From CG2-30-51-40 sp041753575 (GTDB lineage: Bacteria > Desulfobacterota > DSM-4660 > Desulfatiglandales > Desulfatiglandaceae): 64,000 bases of DNA. Each line of letters begins with the position of its first letter. The stretch's first letter is position 1. Below are positions 17,711-26,337 of this stretch, piece after piece. The stretch lies in assembly GCA_041753575.1 (NCBI GenBank), contig JBGSUA010000155.1:1-64000 (forward strand), written 5' to 3'. A program made the translations under genes and the position numbers. The notes under the pieces were generated by a model that was not told the DNA's origin, made no database searches, and worked only from the letters and a program-made list of their open reading frames with translations.

Positions 17711-19014
17711 CTTTCTACCGGTTCAAACTGCATGGCTTCGAGATCCTTTTCATCCAGATTGAAGGTCTTCATTATGAACTTCATGTCCATCACAAAGACT
17801 ATCCATCCTATCTCAGTGCCTGAGGATTTAAGGACGAAGGCGGCTTCAACGCTCCTTTCGCCCATGGGGTTCCTCCGCGTGACTCTGTAGAGTGTCAGAA
17901 CTTTGTGCGCTGAGTTGTTCGAGCTGAAGGGAATGCCGGCGTAACTGAAACCAATAAGCCTGCTGCCCTCTGATTCTTTCTCTCTCATAAAGGCGTATCG
18001 TGCCGTCCTATCGGAGTCAAGAAGCACAAAACCCCTATAGGGAGATTCCTCCGCATCCATCCTCGCGAAATCCTGTATTATTTTCCCAGCGGCCTCCCTG
18101 TCGTCTTCCTTGAGGGTCTGAACCAGCAGAGATGACAGGAGAAGATAATCTCTTGCAAGGATGGCCTTGAGCCTTTTCTGGGACTGGTATGAAGCTTGAC
18201 TTCCGGTAAGGTAATGGTAGCCAAAGAAAGACAAGATAGCGATTGAGGCGATCAAAAGAAGGAGCGGTATCATTCGGTAGCGGAGCTTTTTATACCTCTT
18301 GGCCGCCGCAATCATCTCAGTAACGTCCCTGCCGGATGAAACCATGCCGTGGAAAACGCCGCGACTGTCGGTAAGGGCTTTTGTCGCAACTTCAATGATC
18401 TTCTCTCCCCTGGATGGATGTGTGACCTTGAGTGTGTTCTTCCTGGGGGGAGATCCCGGTCCGAAACCTGTGAAGGCGTTCTTAGCCTCGGCGGGATCTG
18501 CATATATTTGATAGACCTTCAGTTCCTTTACTTCTTCCCAGCTCTTGCCGTAAAGCCCTTCCGCCGCTTTATTCCATACCAGGATCCTGCATTCAGGGTC
18601 GGTTATTATGACGGCGTCCGGCATTCGGTCGCATAGCTCTCCTAGCCCGTAAAGGGCCTGGCTTGTATGATCGAGCCTTTCGGCAAGGTTCCGTGTTATG
18701 ACGCTTGCCACCTGCGGATAATCGAGCAGGAATTGCTGGATGGAATCAGAAGGTATCCGGATAACTTTTACGTGAGTCTTTGCCTTTATGGTTGCGGTTC
18801 TGGCAGCTTTGAGCAGGAAGGACATCTCTCCAAAAAGAGAACCGTTCTCTGTTATGACCGTGAGCCTCTTGTCTCCTTTAAGAACCTCGATCTCTCCGGA
18901 TGCAAGGATATAGAGATCCTGGGATGTGTCGCCTTCGGAGAAAACGGTCTCTCCCCCGTGAAACGATACCACATTGCCGGCCAGGGCAGGGTTTCTTAGG
19001 ATTTCTTCAAGCAT
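17707..19014 (-). CDS. Membrane sensor with cNMP-binding and PAS domains
   Basis: 435 residues from the ATG at 19014; an in-frame ATG at 19104 would add a basic, unstructured stretch, so the inner start is preferred. Residues 10-110 are a cyclic-nucleotide-binding domain (VVSFHGGETVFSEGDTSQDL, NGSLFGEMSFLLKAARTATI). Residues about 128-240 are a PAS domain (DRMPDAVIITDPECRILVWN). One transmembrane helix (about 249-270) precedes a C-terminal domain of 165 residues that should be periplasmic, with a second hydrophobic stretch near the end (TEIGWIVFVMDMKF). No HTH, kinase or cyclase domain is visible, so the output is unclear. It is the first gene of the Mce operon and overlaps the permease start, implying that it regulates lipid transport. 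Confidence 0.72.
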   Translation of the reverse strand: MLEEILRNPALAGNVVSFHGGETVFSEGDTSQDLYILASGEIEVLKGDKRLTVITENGSLFGEMSFLLKAARTATIKAKTHVKVIRIPSDSIQQFLLDYPQVASVITRNLAERLDHTSQALYGLGELCDRMPDAVIITDPECRILVWNKAAEGLYGKSWEEVKELKVYQIYADPAEAKNAFTGFGPGSPPRKNTLKVTHPSRGEKIIEVATKALTDSRGVFHGMVSSGRDVTEMIAAAKRYKKLRYRMIPLLLLIASIAILSFFGYHYLTGSQASYQSQKRLKAILARDYLLLSSLLVQTLKEDDREAAGKIIQDFARMDAEESPYRGFVLLDSDRTARYAFMREKESEGSRLIGFSYAGIPFSSNNSAHKVLTLYRVTRRNPMGERSVEAAFVLKSSGTEIGWIVFVMDMKFIMKTFNLDEKDLEAMQFEPVER

Positions 19015-19274
19015 TATATATTCTTGCCTTATTCCGTGAGAGAAGTTCTGAGTCCTTGCGGCCTGTTTTCTCCTTCCGAAGCCTCTCGTTGGAGAAGGCT
19101 GCATTTCTCTTTCGGATGAGATTATTCGATCCCGGGAAAAGTGTCAATAAAGGCTGCTGGTGAGTGGCTGCAGATCAGCATCGAGTGTTTTTATTAGTTG
19201 TCTTGTTTGAAAAGCTCCATTTGTGCTATCTATTGGCTTGTAAGAAATTAAGGGGTTTTCTTGGTTCAGTATAT

Positions 19275-19456
19275 TTTACCGTGAAAATACCCTCACCAAC
19301 CCAGGGATCAGGGATCAGGGATCAGGGATCAGGGATCAGAGATCAGGGATCAGGGATAAGGGATCAGAGATCAGTGAACGAGGTCCGCTCTCTCATCTGT
19401 GGGAAAGGGGATTTTCATGCTCGGGGGTGACAAAATATTGCTGGCATGAACGTTTG
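19275..19456. repeat. Inverted-repeat element, right copy
   Basis: About 182 bp in the divergent gap between the Mce-operon sensor (start 19014) and the lipoprotein gene (start 19479). It is the reverse complement of the element at 14533-14735: GTGAAAATACCCTCACCAACC, then the heptamer array, then CATCTGTGGGAAAGGGGATT, CATGCTCGGGGGTGACAAAA and GCATGAACGTTTG. The copy ends 22 nt before the lipoprotein start codon, so it occupies the promoter region of that gene. The remaining part of the 464-nt gap (19015-19274) shows no gene. Together with the left copy it frames the four Mce-operon genes. Confidence 0.85.
19304..19373. repeat. Tandem heptamer array GGGATCA, ten units
   Basis: Ten head-to-tail 7-bp units lie inside the right repeat copy. 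Seven are GGGATCA, two are GAGATCA (units 6 and 10) and one is GGGATAA (unit 8). The array contains nine GATC tetramers in 70 bp. The left copy of the element has the same kind of array but far more degenerate. Spacers are absent and units are far too short for a CRISPR. Such arrays can change length by slippage, and dense GATC sites could be methylated if the host has a Dam-type enzyme. Confidence 0.9.
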
Positions 19457-19478
19457 GATGATAAGAGAATGTTTCTCG

Positions 19479-20504
19479 ATGAAGAAATTGTTTATTATCA
19501 TGTTTTTGTTTCTCGCAGGCGGGTGCGCAACGGGTCCCTCCGCTACTGACGCCGGGGGCGTAAAGGCGACTGCGGCACAACAGGGAGGCAGCCCACCGGG
19601 ATCAGCCGACAACATGGAGGCCCTTCTTGGAGAGCTTCCCAGGGGATCTGCAATTGCCATCTCCCAGATATATGACGGAGAAAACGGTGATATTACCGCC
19701 CTGGGGGATCGCCTGAGGGACAGGATCGAGACCAGCCTTATAAGCAAAAGGTTTGTAGTTGTGCCAAGGCGTGACCTGATCATAATGATGAACGAAAAGG
19801 AGCTTGGAGAAGGCAAGGCTCCTGAGATCAAAGATCTGGAAGCTGGGGCGGTCATATCCGGAAGATATTACCTTACCTCCGGGGACAAGGGAGCAGCGGA
19901 GGTGCATCTGCGCTTGCTTTCTCTTGCGGAAAACAAAGCCATTGGAGCTGTTTCATTCCGGGAAACACTTCCAGGGGACTGGCACAGGCTTGTCAGTTCC
20001 ATCAGGGGAAACATCTACCACAAAGGCGTAGAACAGGTTTCAGCGGCCGGAGGAGGGCCTTCTCTGTCGGCGTCGCTCGACAGGAATCCCGCCTGCTATC
20101 CTACCGGCGCCTCGGTCAGGATCAGTTTGAAGACGGAGCGAGGAATACACATCTATATCTTTAATCTGGCGGCGGATAATACCGTTACACTGCTCCATCC
20201 AAACAGACTTATCCCGGATGCCCCTATACCGGTTGGCGATTTTGAATTTCCGCCTCCCGCACTCTCAAAGAACCTGGGTCTAGCCGTATATCCTTTGAAG
20301 CCGGATGAGACTTCTCATGAGGCCTTCAAGATTGTCGCGAGCAGAAAACCCCTTAATTTCAGTTTCCTCCCGATACCGGAAAACGAGATTTACGCCGGCG
20401 CCAGAGGAGAAAGAATTGAAAAGGTACTGGATATTCTCAAGAATGCAGGGCAGTGGTCGGAGGCTACTCTCGGCTACTGGGTAGGCCCTAATTGTGGAAA
20501 ATAA
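19479..20504 (+). CDS. Lipoprotein with CsgG/FlgO-like and DUF4384-like domains
   Basis: 341 residues. The lipobox is IMFLFLAGGC with Cys at 16. Residues about 45-180 resemble the FlgO/CsgG nucleotide-fold family of outer-membrane lipoproteins (AIAISQIYDGENGDITALGD, TSLISKRFVVVPRRDLIIMM, LEAGAVISGRYYLTSG). The C-terminal half (about 195-341) looks like DUF4384, with the typical phrases VRISLKTERGIHIYIFNLA and VTLLHPNRLIP. The ATG at 19479 is chosen because it directly starts a lipoprotein signal; an earlier ATG at 19446 falls within the repeat element. A caspase-like lipoprotein gene follows after 150 nt, and DUF4384 domains are often found with caspase-like peptidases, which supports a functional pair. 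Role unknown. Confidence 0.7.
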   Translation: MKKLFIIMFLFLAGGCATGPSATDAGGVKATAAQQGGSPPGSADNMEALLGELPRGSAIAISQIYDGENGDITALGDRLRDRIETSLISKRFVVVPRRDLIIMMNEKELGEGKAPEIKDLEAGAVISGRYYLTSGDKGAAEVHLRLLSLAENKAIGAVSFRETLPGDWHRLVSSIRGNIYHKGVEQVSAAGGGPSLSASLDRNPACYPTGASVRISLKTERGIHIYIFNLAADNTVTLLHPNRLIPDAPIPVGDFEFPPPALSKNLGLAVYPLKPDETSHEAFKIVASRKPLNFSFLPIPENEIYAGARGERIEKVLDILKNAGQWSEATLGYWVGPNCGK

Positions 20505-20654
20505 CTCCCCTTATCCCGGCAAACCCGCACCATAGGTGGTGAGTTCGCGGAAAGTTGGAATTGGCACTGCATAATAAAAAGCACTTGATGCAAAAAGACA
20601 GTAATTTCATTTGGAAGTCACTAATAGTTAACGTAATTTAGGGAGGTGGCCAGC

Positions 20655-22199
20655 ATGCCTGTTAAGTCCTTGAGTAGGTTATTTCTGTTATCGGCAATGC
20701 TGCTGTCGGCGGCTATTTCCACCACCGGCTGCTCGATAAGGGTGCCGGTAAGTGCCGGAGTAGGGACAATATCTGTTCCTTCACGCATGTCCGGCCAGGC
20801 GGCCCTTCTCATCACGGATGAGACAAGGGATTATGTGTTTCAGGGGAATCCCGAGGGCATGGGTTATGGGGCGAGGCCCCATGAGTTCCCTTTTGGGCAG
20901 GCACTGGAAGACTCTTCAATCGAGGCCTTCTCTCAGGTCTTCGAGAAACTCGATGTGGTAAGAACTCAGGATGAGGCGGCGCGATATCCTCTGGTGATAG
21001 TCCCTGAGATAACAGAGTTTCACTTCAGCTATCCCAATTTCGGTCTTGCGTCCGCTGCAAGAATGAGGGTCAGGGCGACGATATCTTCGGGGACCGAGAC
21101 GATCTGGGAAAAAGAGGTCGCTACGCCGGAACAGAGAAAAGGGATGGGCGTTGATGAGATGGGAAGGGCCGCATCAGACGCACTTTCCATTGCGTTAAAG
21201 CAGCTTGCTAGGGACATGGCATCAGATCAGAAGGTTCGAAAGGCAGTCGCATCACCGGGCGCGCCCCAGGTTGCGCTCAAACCCGAGAAAAGGCAGGGGG
21301 ACAACGCAGCAAAGGAAAAGGCCCAGCCGAAAATGCCCGATTCAAAGCAATCCGCCTGGGCCTTTAAGAAGGCGGATAAGACTGCCGATGCAGATGGGGA
21401 TGAACCAATTCCTGCCGGAAAGCCGGGAGGAAAATACGATGTCGCCGTCTTGATTGCAAACAGGACATACAGCCGCCAGGGCATACCTGAGGTTGAGTAT
21501 GCCCACAATGATATGGCAGCCGTGAAAAAATACGTGGTCCGCACCATGGGATTTGATCCCGAAAACATCATAGAAGAAAAGGATGCCACAAAGGGGACAC
21601 TCGAGACGCTCTTCGGAACAAGGGACAGACCCGAGGGAAAGATCTTCAACTGGGTCAAGCCAAAGGAAAGCCGCCTTTTCATCTATTACGTAGGGCACGG
21701 AGCCCCGGGGCAGGAAAGCGGCGAGGCCTATTTCGTACCATCGGACGCTGATCCGGATTACATTGATACGACCGGCTATTCAGTAGGGCAGTTCTACGCT
21801 AATCTTAAGAAGATACCGGCAAGGGAGATTGTGGTGGTGCTTGATACCTGCTTCTCAGGCCAGACTCCCAAGGGCCTTCTTTTTAAGCGCGTAAGTCCCG
21901 CCATGCTCAAGGTGGTCCAACCCGAGAGCAGCATGGACAGGGGAGTGGTCATGGCCAGCGCGAGGGCCGATCAGTTAAGCACCTGGTATGAAGCTAAAGG
22001 CCACAGCCTCTTCACCTACTTTTTCATAAAAGGGCTCACCGGAGAGGCCGACTCCAATAAGGACAAGAAGGTGTCTGCCGCGGAGATGGAAGCATATCTG
22101 GCCGAAAATGTTCCCTTCATGGCAAGAAAGATCTCCGGAAGGAATCAACAGCCGATGGTGGAGGGCAACAAGGATCTGATTCTTGTGGAGTATAAGTGA
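20655..22199 (+). CDS. Lipoprotein with C-terminal caspase-like (C14) peptidase domain
   Basis: 514 residues. The lipobox is AAISTTGC near residue 25. GGGAGG at 20641 lies 8 nt before the ATG at 20655, fixing the start. Residues about 35-200 form an N-terminal domain resembling envelope lipoproteins (RYPLVIVPEITEFHFSYPNF). A linker rich in Lys/Ala/Pro follows, then a caspase-fold domain from about 255: YDVAVLIANRTYSRQGIPEV, the His motif YYVGHGAPG with His 348, and the Cys motif VVVLDTCFSG with Cys 399. Both members of the catalytic dyad are present, so it may be active against Arg/Lys or Asp bonds. Lipid anchoring puts it in the periplasm or at the outer membrane, unusual for this fold. Confidence 0.82.
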   Translation: MPVKSLSRLFLLSAMLLSAAISTTGCSIRVPVSAGVGTISVPSRMSGQAALLITDETRDYVFQGNPEGMGYGARPHEFPFGQALEDSSIEAFSQVFEKLDVVRTQDEAARYPLVIVPEITEFHFSYPNFGLASAARMRVRATISSGTETIWEKEVATPEQRKGMGVDEMGRAASDALSIALKQLARDMASDQKVRKAVASPGAPQVALKPEKRQGDNAAKEKAQPKMPDSKQSAWAFKKADKTADADGDEPIPAGKPGGKYDVAVLIANRTYSRQGIPEVEYAHNDMAAVKKYVVRTMGFDPENIIEEKDATKGTLETLFGTRDRPEGKIFNWVKPKESRLFIYYVGHGAPGQESGEAYFVPSDADPDYIDTTGYSVGQFYANLKKIPAREIVVVLDTCFSGQTPKGLLFKRVSPAMLKVVQPESSMDRGVVMASARADQLSTWYEAKGHSLFTYFFIKGLTGEADSNKDKKVSAAEMEAYLAENVPFMARKISGRNQQPMVEGNKDLILVEYK

Positions 22200-22213
22200 G
22201 CAACTATCGGTAA

Positions 22214-24472
22214 GTGAACTTGAAAAGCCCTCCCTCTTCTGAAGAGAATAGCTCCCCTCTGGTATCCCTGAGCGGGATCATTGAAAGGATAACATACCGG
22301 GATGAGGAAGGGGGTTACACGGTTGCGAGGGTAAAGGTCAGGGGCCGCCAGGACTTGGTCACTGTCGTGGGTCATCTGATGGCCCCTACCCCCGGAGAGA
22401 TCATAGCCATGAGGGGTGAATGGAGGAATCACCCCCGATACGGAGAGCAATTTCAGATAAAATCCTGCACCACCTCAGTTCCAGCAACCGTCTATGGAAT
22501 AGAAAAATACCTTGGCTCCGGACTTATAAAGGGGATAGGCCCTATGCTCGCAAAGAGGATAGTAAAGGCCTTCGGAGAAAAGACCCTTGATGTGCTTGAA
22601 AATCAAATAGCATCGGTACTCTCGGTTGAAGGAATCGGGAGAAAACGCCTTGAGATGATAAAACAGGCGTGGGATGAACAGAAGGAGATAAGAAACGTAA
22701 TGCTATTCCTTCACTCCCACGGCGTGAGCAGCGGATACGCGGCAAAGATATTCAAGCGATACGGGACATCCTCCATAGAAATAGTAAAGGAAAATCCATA
22801 CAGACTCGCCACCGATATCAGCGGGATAGGATTTATTACGGCTGATAAGATCGCCGAAAAGATGGGCTTTCCCAAGGACTCCGATTACAGGGCAGGTGCC
22901 GGAATCCTCTACGCGCTGCAACAGCTCTCAGACGAGGGCAATGTCTATTGCCCCCAGGATGAGCTTATCAAAAAGGCCCAGGAACTCCTTGGGATTGAAG
23001 GCTCAGTAATCGGGGCTGCCCTTCAATCCATCGCAGTCAAAGGCGAGATAGTGGTTGAAGAGTTTCTTGATGTCTCTGCCGGGAAGATCAGGGCGGTCTA
23101 TCCCGCCAATTTTTATGCCTGCGAGGTCGGAATCGCCAGGCGCCTTCTAGACCTGATAGCGGCGCCGAAGAGCTTCCGCGATATAGATCCTGCAAAGGCC
23201 TTGAAATGGGTGGAAGGGCGCCTTTCGATAGAACTTGCAGAAGGCCAGAGACAGGCAGTAAGAACCGCCTCGGAAAGCAAGGCGATGGTGCTGACCGGAG
23301 GACCGGGAACCGGGAAAACCACCATAATCAACGCTATCTTAAGGATATTCCAGAAGATCGGAGTCAAGGTGCTTCTTGCCGCGCCGACAGGAAGGGCAGC
23401 AAAGAGGATGACCGAGACAACGGGCTTTGAGGCAAAGACGATCCACCGTCTGCTAAAATACAGCCCTCAAAAGGGAGGCTTCCAAAAAAACGAAAATGAC
23501 CCGCTCGAATGTGATCTCCTGATACTGGATGAGGCCTCAATGATAGATACGGTACTCATGTATCATCTGCTGAAGGCCGTGCCTCTTTCATCCACATTTA
23601 TTCTTGTGGGAGACGTCAACCAGCTCCCATCGGTCGGCCCTGGAAATGTTCTTGGGGACATAATAGCTTCAGGCGTTGTGCCGGTGGTTCAACTCACGGA
23701 GGTATTCAGACAGGCCAGGGAGAGCCTTATTATCGTCAACGCTCACAGAATAAACAAAGGAGAACTTCCTCTTAAAAAGGAGAGAGGTTATCCAGGTGAC
23801 GATTTTTATTTTATCGAGCAGGATGATCCGGAGCGTGCCTCAAAGACCATCGTTGAACTGGTCACGGAGAGGATCCCCAGGGGTTTCAACCTTGATCCCT
23901 TGAGCGATATTCAGGTCTTGAGTCCCATGCACAGGGGCGCTGTAGGAGCAGGCAATCTCAATGATGTGCTGCAGAAGGCACTGAATCCAGGGGAGGAAGG
24001 GGCTGCCTGGGGCGCGAGGCGATTTATGGTGAAAGACAAGGTGATGCAGATAAAAAATAACTATGACAAGGATGTCTATAACGGAGATATCGGGAGGATA
24101 TTGAGAGTTGATCCTGAGGCAAGGGTGTTGGTAGTGTCATTTGAGGGAAATGATATCCCCTATGATTTTGGTGAACTTGATGAACTGATGCCGGCCTATG
24201 CGATATCCGTCCATAAGTCTCAAGGCTCGGAATATCCCGCCGTCGTGATACCCATGTTTACGCAGCACTATATGCTGCTTCAGAGAAATCTCCTCTACAC
24301 AGCGGTAACCAGGGGGAAAAAGCTTGTGGTTGTCGTGGGAAGCAAAAAGGCCCTAGCTATTGCTGTAAGAAACGCCAAGATTGAGAGGCGGTACACCGGC
24401 TTGTGCAGAAGACTGAAGGCCGGCCCCTTCCGGACAAGACTCCGTCAGAGTCCTGTAATTTCAAAGAACTAA
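22214..24472 (+). CDS. recD2: RecD2-type ATP-dependent DNA helicase
   Basis: 752 residues. RecD2 is a 5'-3' superfamily 1B helicase found in bacteria lacking RecBCD, acting in repair or replication-fork maintenance. An N-terminal OB-like part (GIIERITYRDEEGGYTVARV) and helix-hairpin-helix region precede the helicase: Walker A LTGGPGTGKTTIIN near 360, Walker B LLILDEASMIDT near 432, GDVNQLPSVGPGNVL near 468, and motif VI region ISVHKSQGSEYPAV near 670. The GTG at 22214 is taken as start; a TTG at 22220 is an alternative. It follows the caspase-like gene by 14 nt. Its stop overlaps the end of the convergent ATPase gene by three to four bases. Confidence 0.93.
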   Translation: MNLKSPPSSEENSSPLVSLSGIIERITYRDEEGGYTVARVKVRGRQDLVTVVGHLMAPTPGEIIAMRGEWRNHPRYGEQFQIKSCTTSVPATVYGIEKYLGSGLIKGIGPMLAKRIVKAFGEKTLDVLENQIASVLSVEGIGRKRLEMIKQAWDEQKEIRNVMLFLHSHGVSSGYAAKIFKRYGTSSIEIVKENPYRLATDISGIGFITADKIAEKMGFPKDSDYRAGAGILYALQQLSDEGNVYCPQDELIKKAQELLGIEGSVIGAALQSIAVKGEIVVEEFLDVSAGKIRAVYPANFYACEVGIARRLLDLIAAPKSFRDIDPAKALKWVEGRLSIELAEGQRQAVRTASESKAMVLTGGPGTGKTTIINAILRIFQKIGVKVLLAAPTGRAAKRMTETTGFEAKTIHRLLKYSPQKGGFQKNENDPLECDLLILDEASMIDTVLMYHLLKAVPLSSTFILVGDVNQLPSVGPGNVLGDIIASGVVPVVQLTEVFRQARESLIIVNAHRINKGELPLKKERGYPGDDFYFIEQDDPERASKTIVELVTERIPRGFNLDPLSDIQVLSPMHRGAVGAGNLNDVLQKALNPGEEGAAWGARRFMVKDKVMQIKNNYDKDVYNGDIGRILRVDPEARVLVVSFEGNDIPYDFGELDELMPAYAISVHKSQGSEYPAVVIPMFTQHYMLLQRNLLYTAVTRGKKLVVVVGSKKALAIAVRNAKIERRYTGLCRRLKAGPFRTRLRQSPVISKN

Positions 24473-25869
24473 AAGGGATGCTTCCGTTGGGTGGGGTGAT
24501 AAGAATTCGCTTTTTCCACATCCAGCAGCCAAGAGGCATAGTCATGTATCTTTCCTGCAAGGAAATAGGGAAGATTTAACAGGGTGTAAGGTTTTCCGCC
24601 GGGCGTTGAGAGTTCGTTCTTTTCCAGAGGTCCGGACCACAGCCGGATCGCAAAGGGGTGGCTCGTCTGCTCAACAAACTGATGCAAGGATCTGAGGGTC
24701 CCCGTCTTGCCTGCCTTTACTTCAACGGGAAGGATATAGGGTCCGGATTGAATGATAAAATCCACTTCGGCATTGGACTGCTTCTTCTCCCGCACCCAGA
24801 AACAGGGTTTTCTCGATGTCTTCAGGTCCGAAGCAAGGAGTTCCTGGCCCACGATGTGCTCGGCGAGCAGGCCCTGATAGAAGGCATGGAGGTCCTTTGT
24901 CTTGAAGAAGAACTCCTGAAGACCCGCCACATAGTTGATGAGACCCGTATCCAGGAATTGGAGCCGCGGAGATTTCTTCAAATCAGGTCTGATGGGCGGC
25001 GCAGTAGATGCAGAGGGGTATAGCAACTGCACAATCATGGCCCGTTCAAGGGTCCTGAGGGCCTCTCCCATTTCCCTGGATTTGTAGTTTGAATGCCCGA
25101 AACCCGCAAATTTTATGCGTTTTCCAGCCTCCAGGGGCGCAGAGGCAATGGCGTGCCCTATGATGTGGGCCATGGCCGGGTTTCGAGCGTATTTTACAAC
25201 ATCTTCCTGGAAAGATATCATAAGCGCATCATAAACTTCTGTCAGGTCTGCCAGCCTGGCTCCTTCTGCATGCCTTTGAACAATCTCAGGCATACCGCCT
25301 ATGAGCGTATATTGATGAAAGAGCTTGAGCAATATTGGATGGGCAAAGGCCGGGGAAGGGATTTGGTGGTAAAAGGCAAGAGCCTTTTCCTGTCCCATGG
25401 CCCCAAGGAATTCCTCAAAGGTCAAGGGGTACATGAACAGATACTGAACCCTGCCGACCGGAAACGCAGGCTTGTCCCGCTCCATGACCCTTTCAAGCAG
25501 GGACCCCGCCGCAATTACATGGAGTTGCTTCGCAGACTCATAAAAGAACCGCATCTGTGCCATGGCCTGGGGCGAATTCTGGATTTCATCTATGAACAAC
25601 AGGGTCCTCTTCCCCTGCGATCCCGAGATGTTCTTGAAAAGATAAATCGCGTCGATCAGAACTTCCGGCGATAGATGTCTTGTGAAAAGGCTCACATCCT
25701 CAAATCTTTCCAGGTTGAGATACGCATACTGATCAAACTCCTTTGAGAAGATCTCCACGGCAGTGGTCTTTCCTACCTGCCTGGCTCCTCGGAGAACAAT
25801 CGGCTTTCGATACTCCGATGCCGCCCAGCTTGTGAGTTGGGCAATAGCCTTTCTTGAAAACGTGCTCAT
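24469..25869 (-). CDS. AAA-family ATPase with DUF4143 domain
   Basis: 466 residues from the ATG at 25869, which has GGAG nine bases upstream; the frame extends to 25947 but without a better signal. The N-terminal ATPase has Walker A LRGARQVGKTTAVEIF (about 30-45) and Walker B TLLFIDEIQNSPQAM near 95. The C-terminal DUF4143 region has PCFWVREKKQSNAEVDFIIQ near 385 (first 20 residues), a PD-(D/E)xK-nuclease-like block ending LPVEVKAGKTG. Such proteins are common, mobile and of poorly defined function; some may be toxin-like or defence related. It is transcribed toward recD2 and stands alone next to a palindromic repeat, which fits horizontal spread. Confidence 0.85.
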   Translation of the reverse strand: MSTFSRKAIAQLTSWAASEYRKPIVLRGARQVGKTTAVEIFSKEFDQYAYLNLERFEDVSLFTRHLSPEVLIDAIYLFKNISGSQGKRTLLFIDEIQNSPQAMAQMRFFYESAKQLHVIAAGSLLERVMERDKPAFPVGRVQYLFMYPLTFEEFLGAMGQEKALAFYHQIPSPAFAHPILLKLFHQYTLIGGMPEIVQRHAEGARLADLTEVYDALMISFQEDVVKYARNPAMAHIIGHAIASAPLEAGKRIKFAGFGHSNYKSREMGEALRTLERAMIVQLLYPSASTAPPIRPDLKKSPRLQFLDTGLINYVAGLQEFFFKTKDLHAFYQGLLAEHIVGQELLASDLKTSRKPCFWVREKKQSNAEVDFIIQSGPYILPVEVKAGKTGTLRSLHQFVEQTSHPFAIRLWSGPLEKNELSTPGGKPYTLLNLPYFLAGKIHDYASWLLDVEKANSYHPTQRKHPF

Positions 25870-26021
25870 GCTCTTTTTCTCCGACCAAGTGTATAGAATT
25901 TGAACCAAAGTCAGGGTTATTCTATGGCTATTTTGGTATAAAGTCAATCCAATCTGATGAATAAGCTCCTTTTAAAAAACGAGAGGCCTTATCAAACTCT
26001 CATGACGGGGTTTACCTAATA

Positions 26022-26277
26022 CCAACGAATGAAGATTCTCCCTCCCCATCCTCTCCCCGACCGGGGAGACGAAAGTGCGGGTGAAACCTCACCTACAGTG
26101 TATTCAACGAGGGAATTTGCTATCAAACCTTCCTGTTGTAAGATTTGAGAATTCCCGCTAACCTCGGATGGGAGGGTCGGCTTCTTTTTCTGATCTCTGA
26201 TCTCATCGGCTCCGATCTCTCCCTCTCGTGGGGGAGGCTCAGGGTGGGTGGCCATTTTCACGGCAAAGATTCGTTGG
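26022..26277. repeat. Palindromic intergenic element, diverged third copy of the repeat family
   Basis: This element fills much of the 499-nt gap between the ATPase (start 25869) and tetR (26369). Short terminal inverted repeats are visible (CCAACGAAT at 26022-26030 and ATTCGTTGG at 26269-26277). Inside are CTCTCCCCGACCGGGGAG-type palindromes. On the right half, CTTTTTCTGATCTCTGATCTC at 26183 (first 20) and GGCCATTTTCACGGCAAAG at 26250 correspond to the heptad region and end of the 14533 element in the same order and orientation. It is therefore probably a decayed relative. A 82-codon open frame on the minus strand across it is an artefact of the repeat. No transposase is present. Confidence 0.55.
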
Positions 26278-26303
26278 GGGAAAACTTTTCCAGAAAACCC
26301 TTC

Positions 26304-26332
26304 TTGACAGTTCCTTAGACTGAAGATAAAGT
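26304..26332 (+). promoter_or_regulatory. Sigma-70-type promoter of the tetR operon
   Basis: TTGACA at 26304-26309 is a perfect -35 hexamer; TAAAGT at 26327-26332 follows after 17 bp and matches four of six -10 positions. Transcription would start near 26339, inside the operator palindrome, 30 nt before the tetR ATG. Confidence 0.6.
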
Positions 26333-26337
26333 TACAC

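Noticed and set aside
19304..19373. Possible CRISPR-like repeat
   Set aside because: Units are 7 bp head to tail without spacers and no cas genes are near.
14533..19456. Composite transposon with the repeat elements as ends
   Set aside because: No transposase, integrase or target-site duplication is visible; the enclosed genes are a housekeeping-type transporter.
26016..26261. 82-codon open frame on the minus strand
   Set aside because: It lies wholly inside the palindromic repeat; its Pro/Gly/Glu-rich product reflects the GC-rich palindromes.
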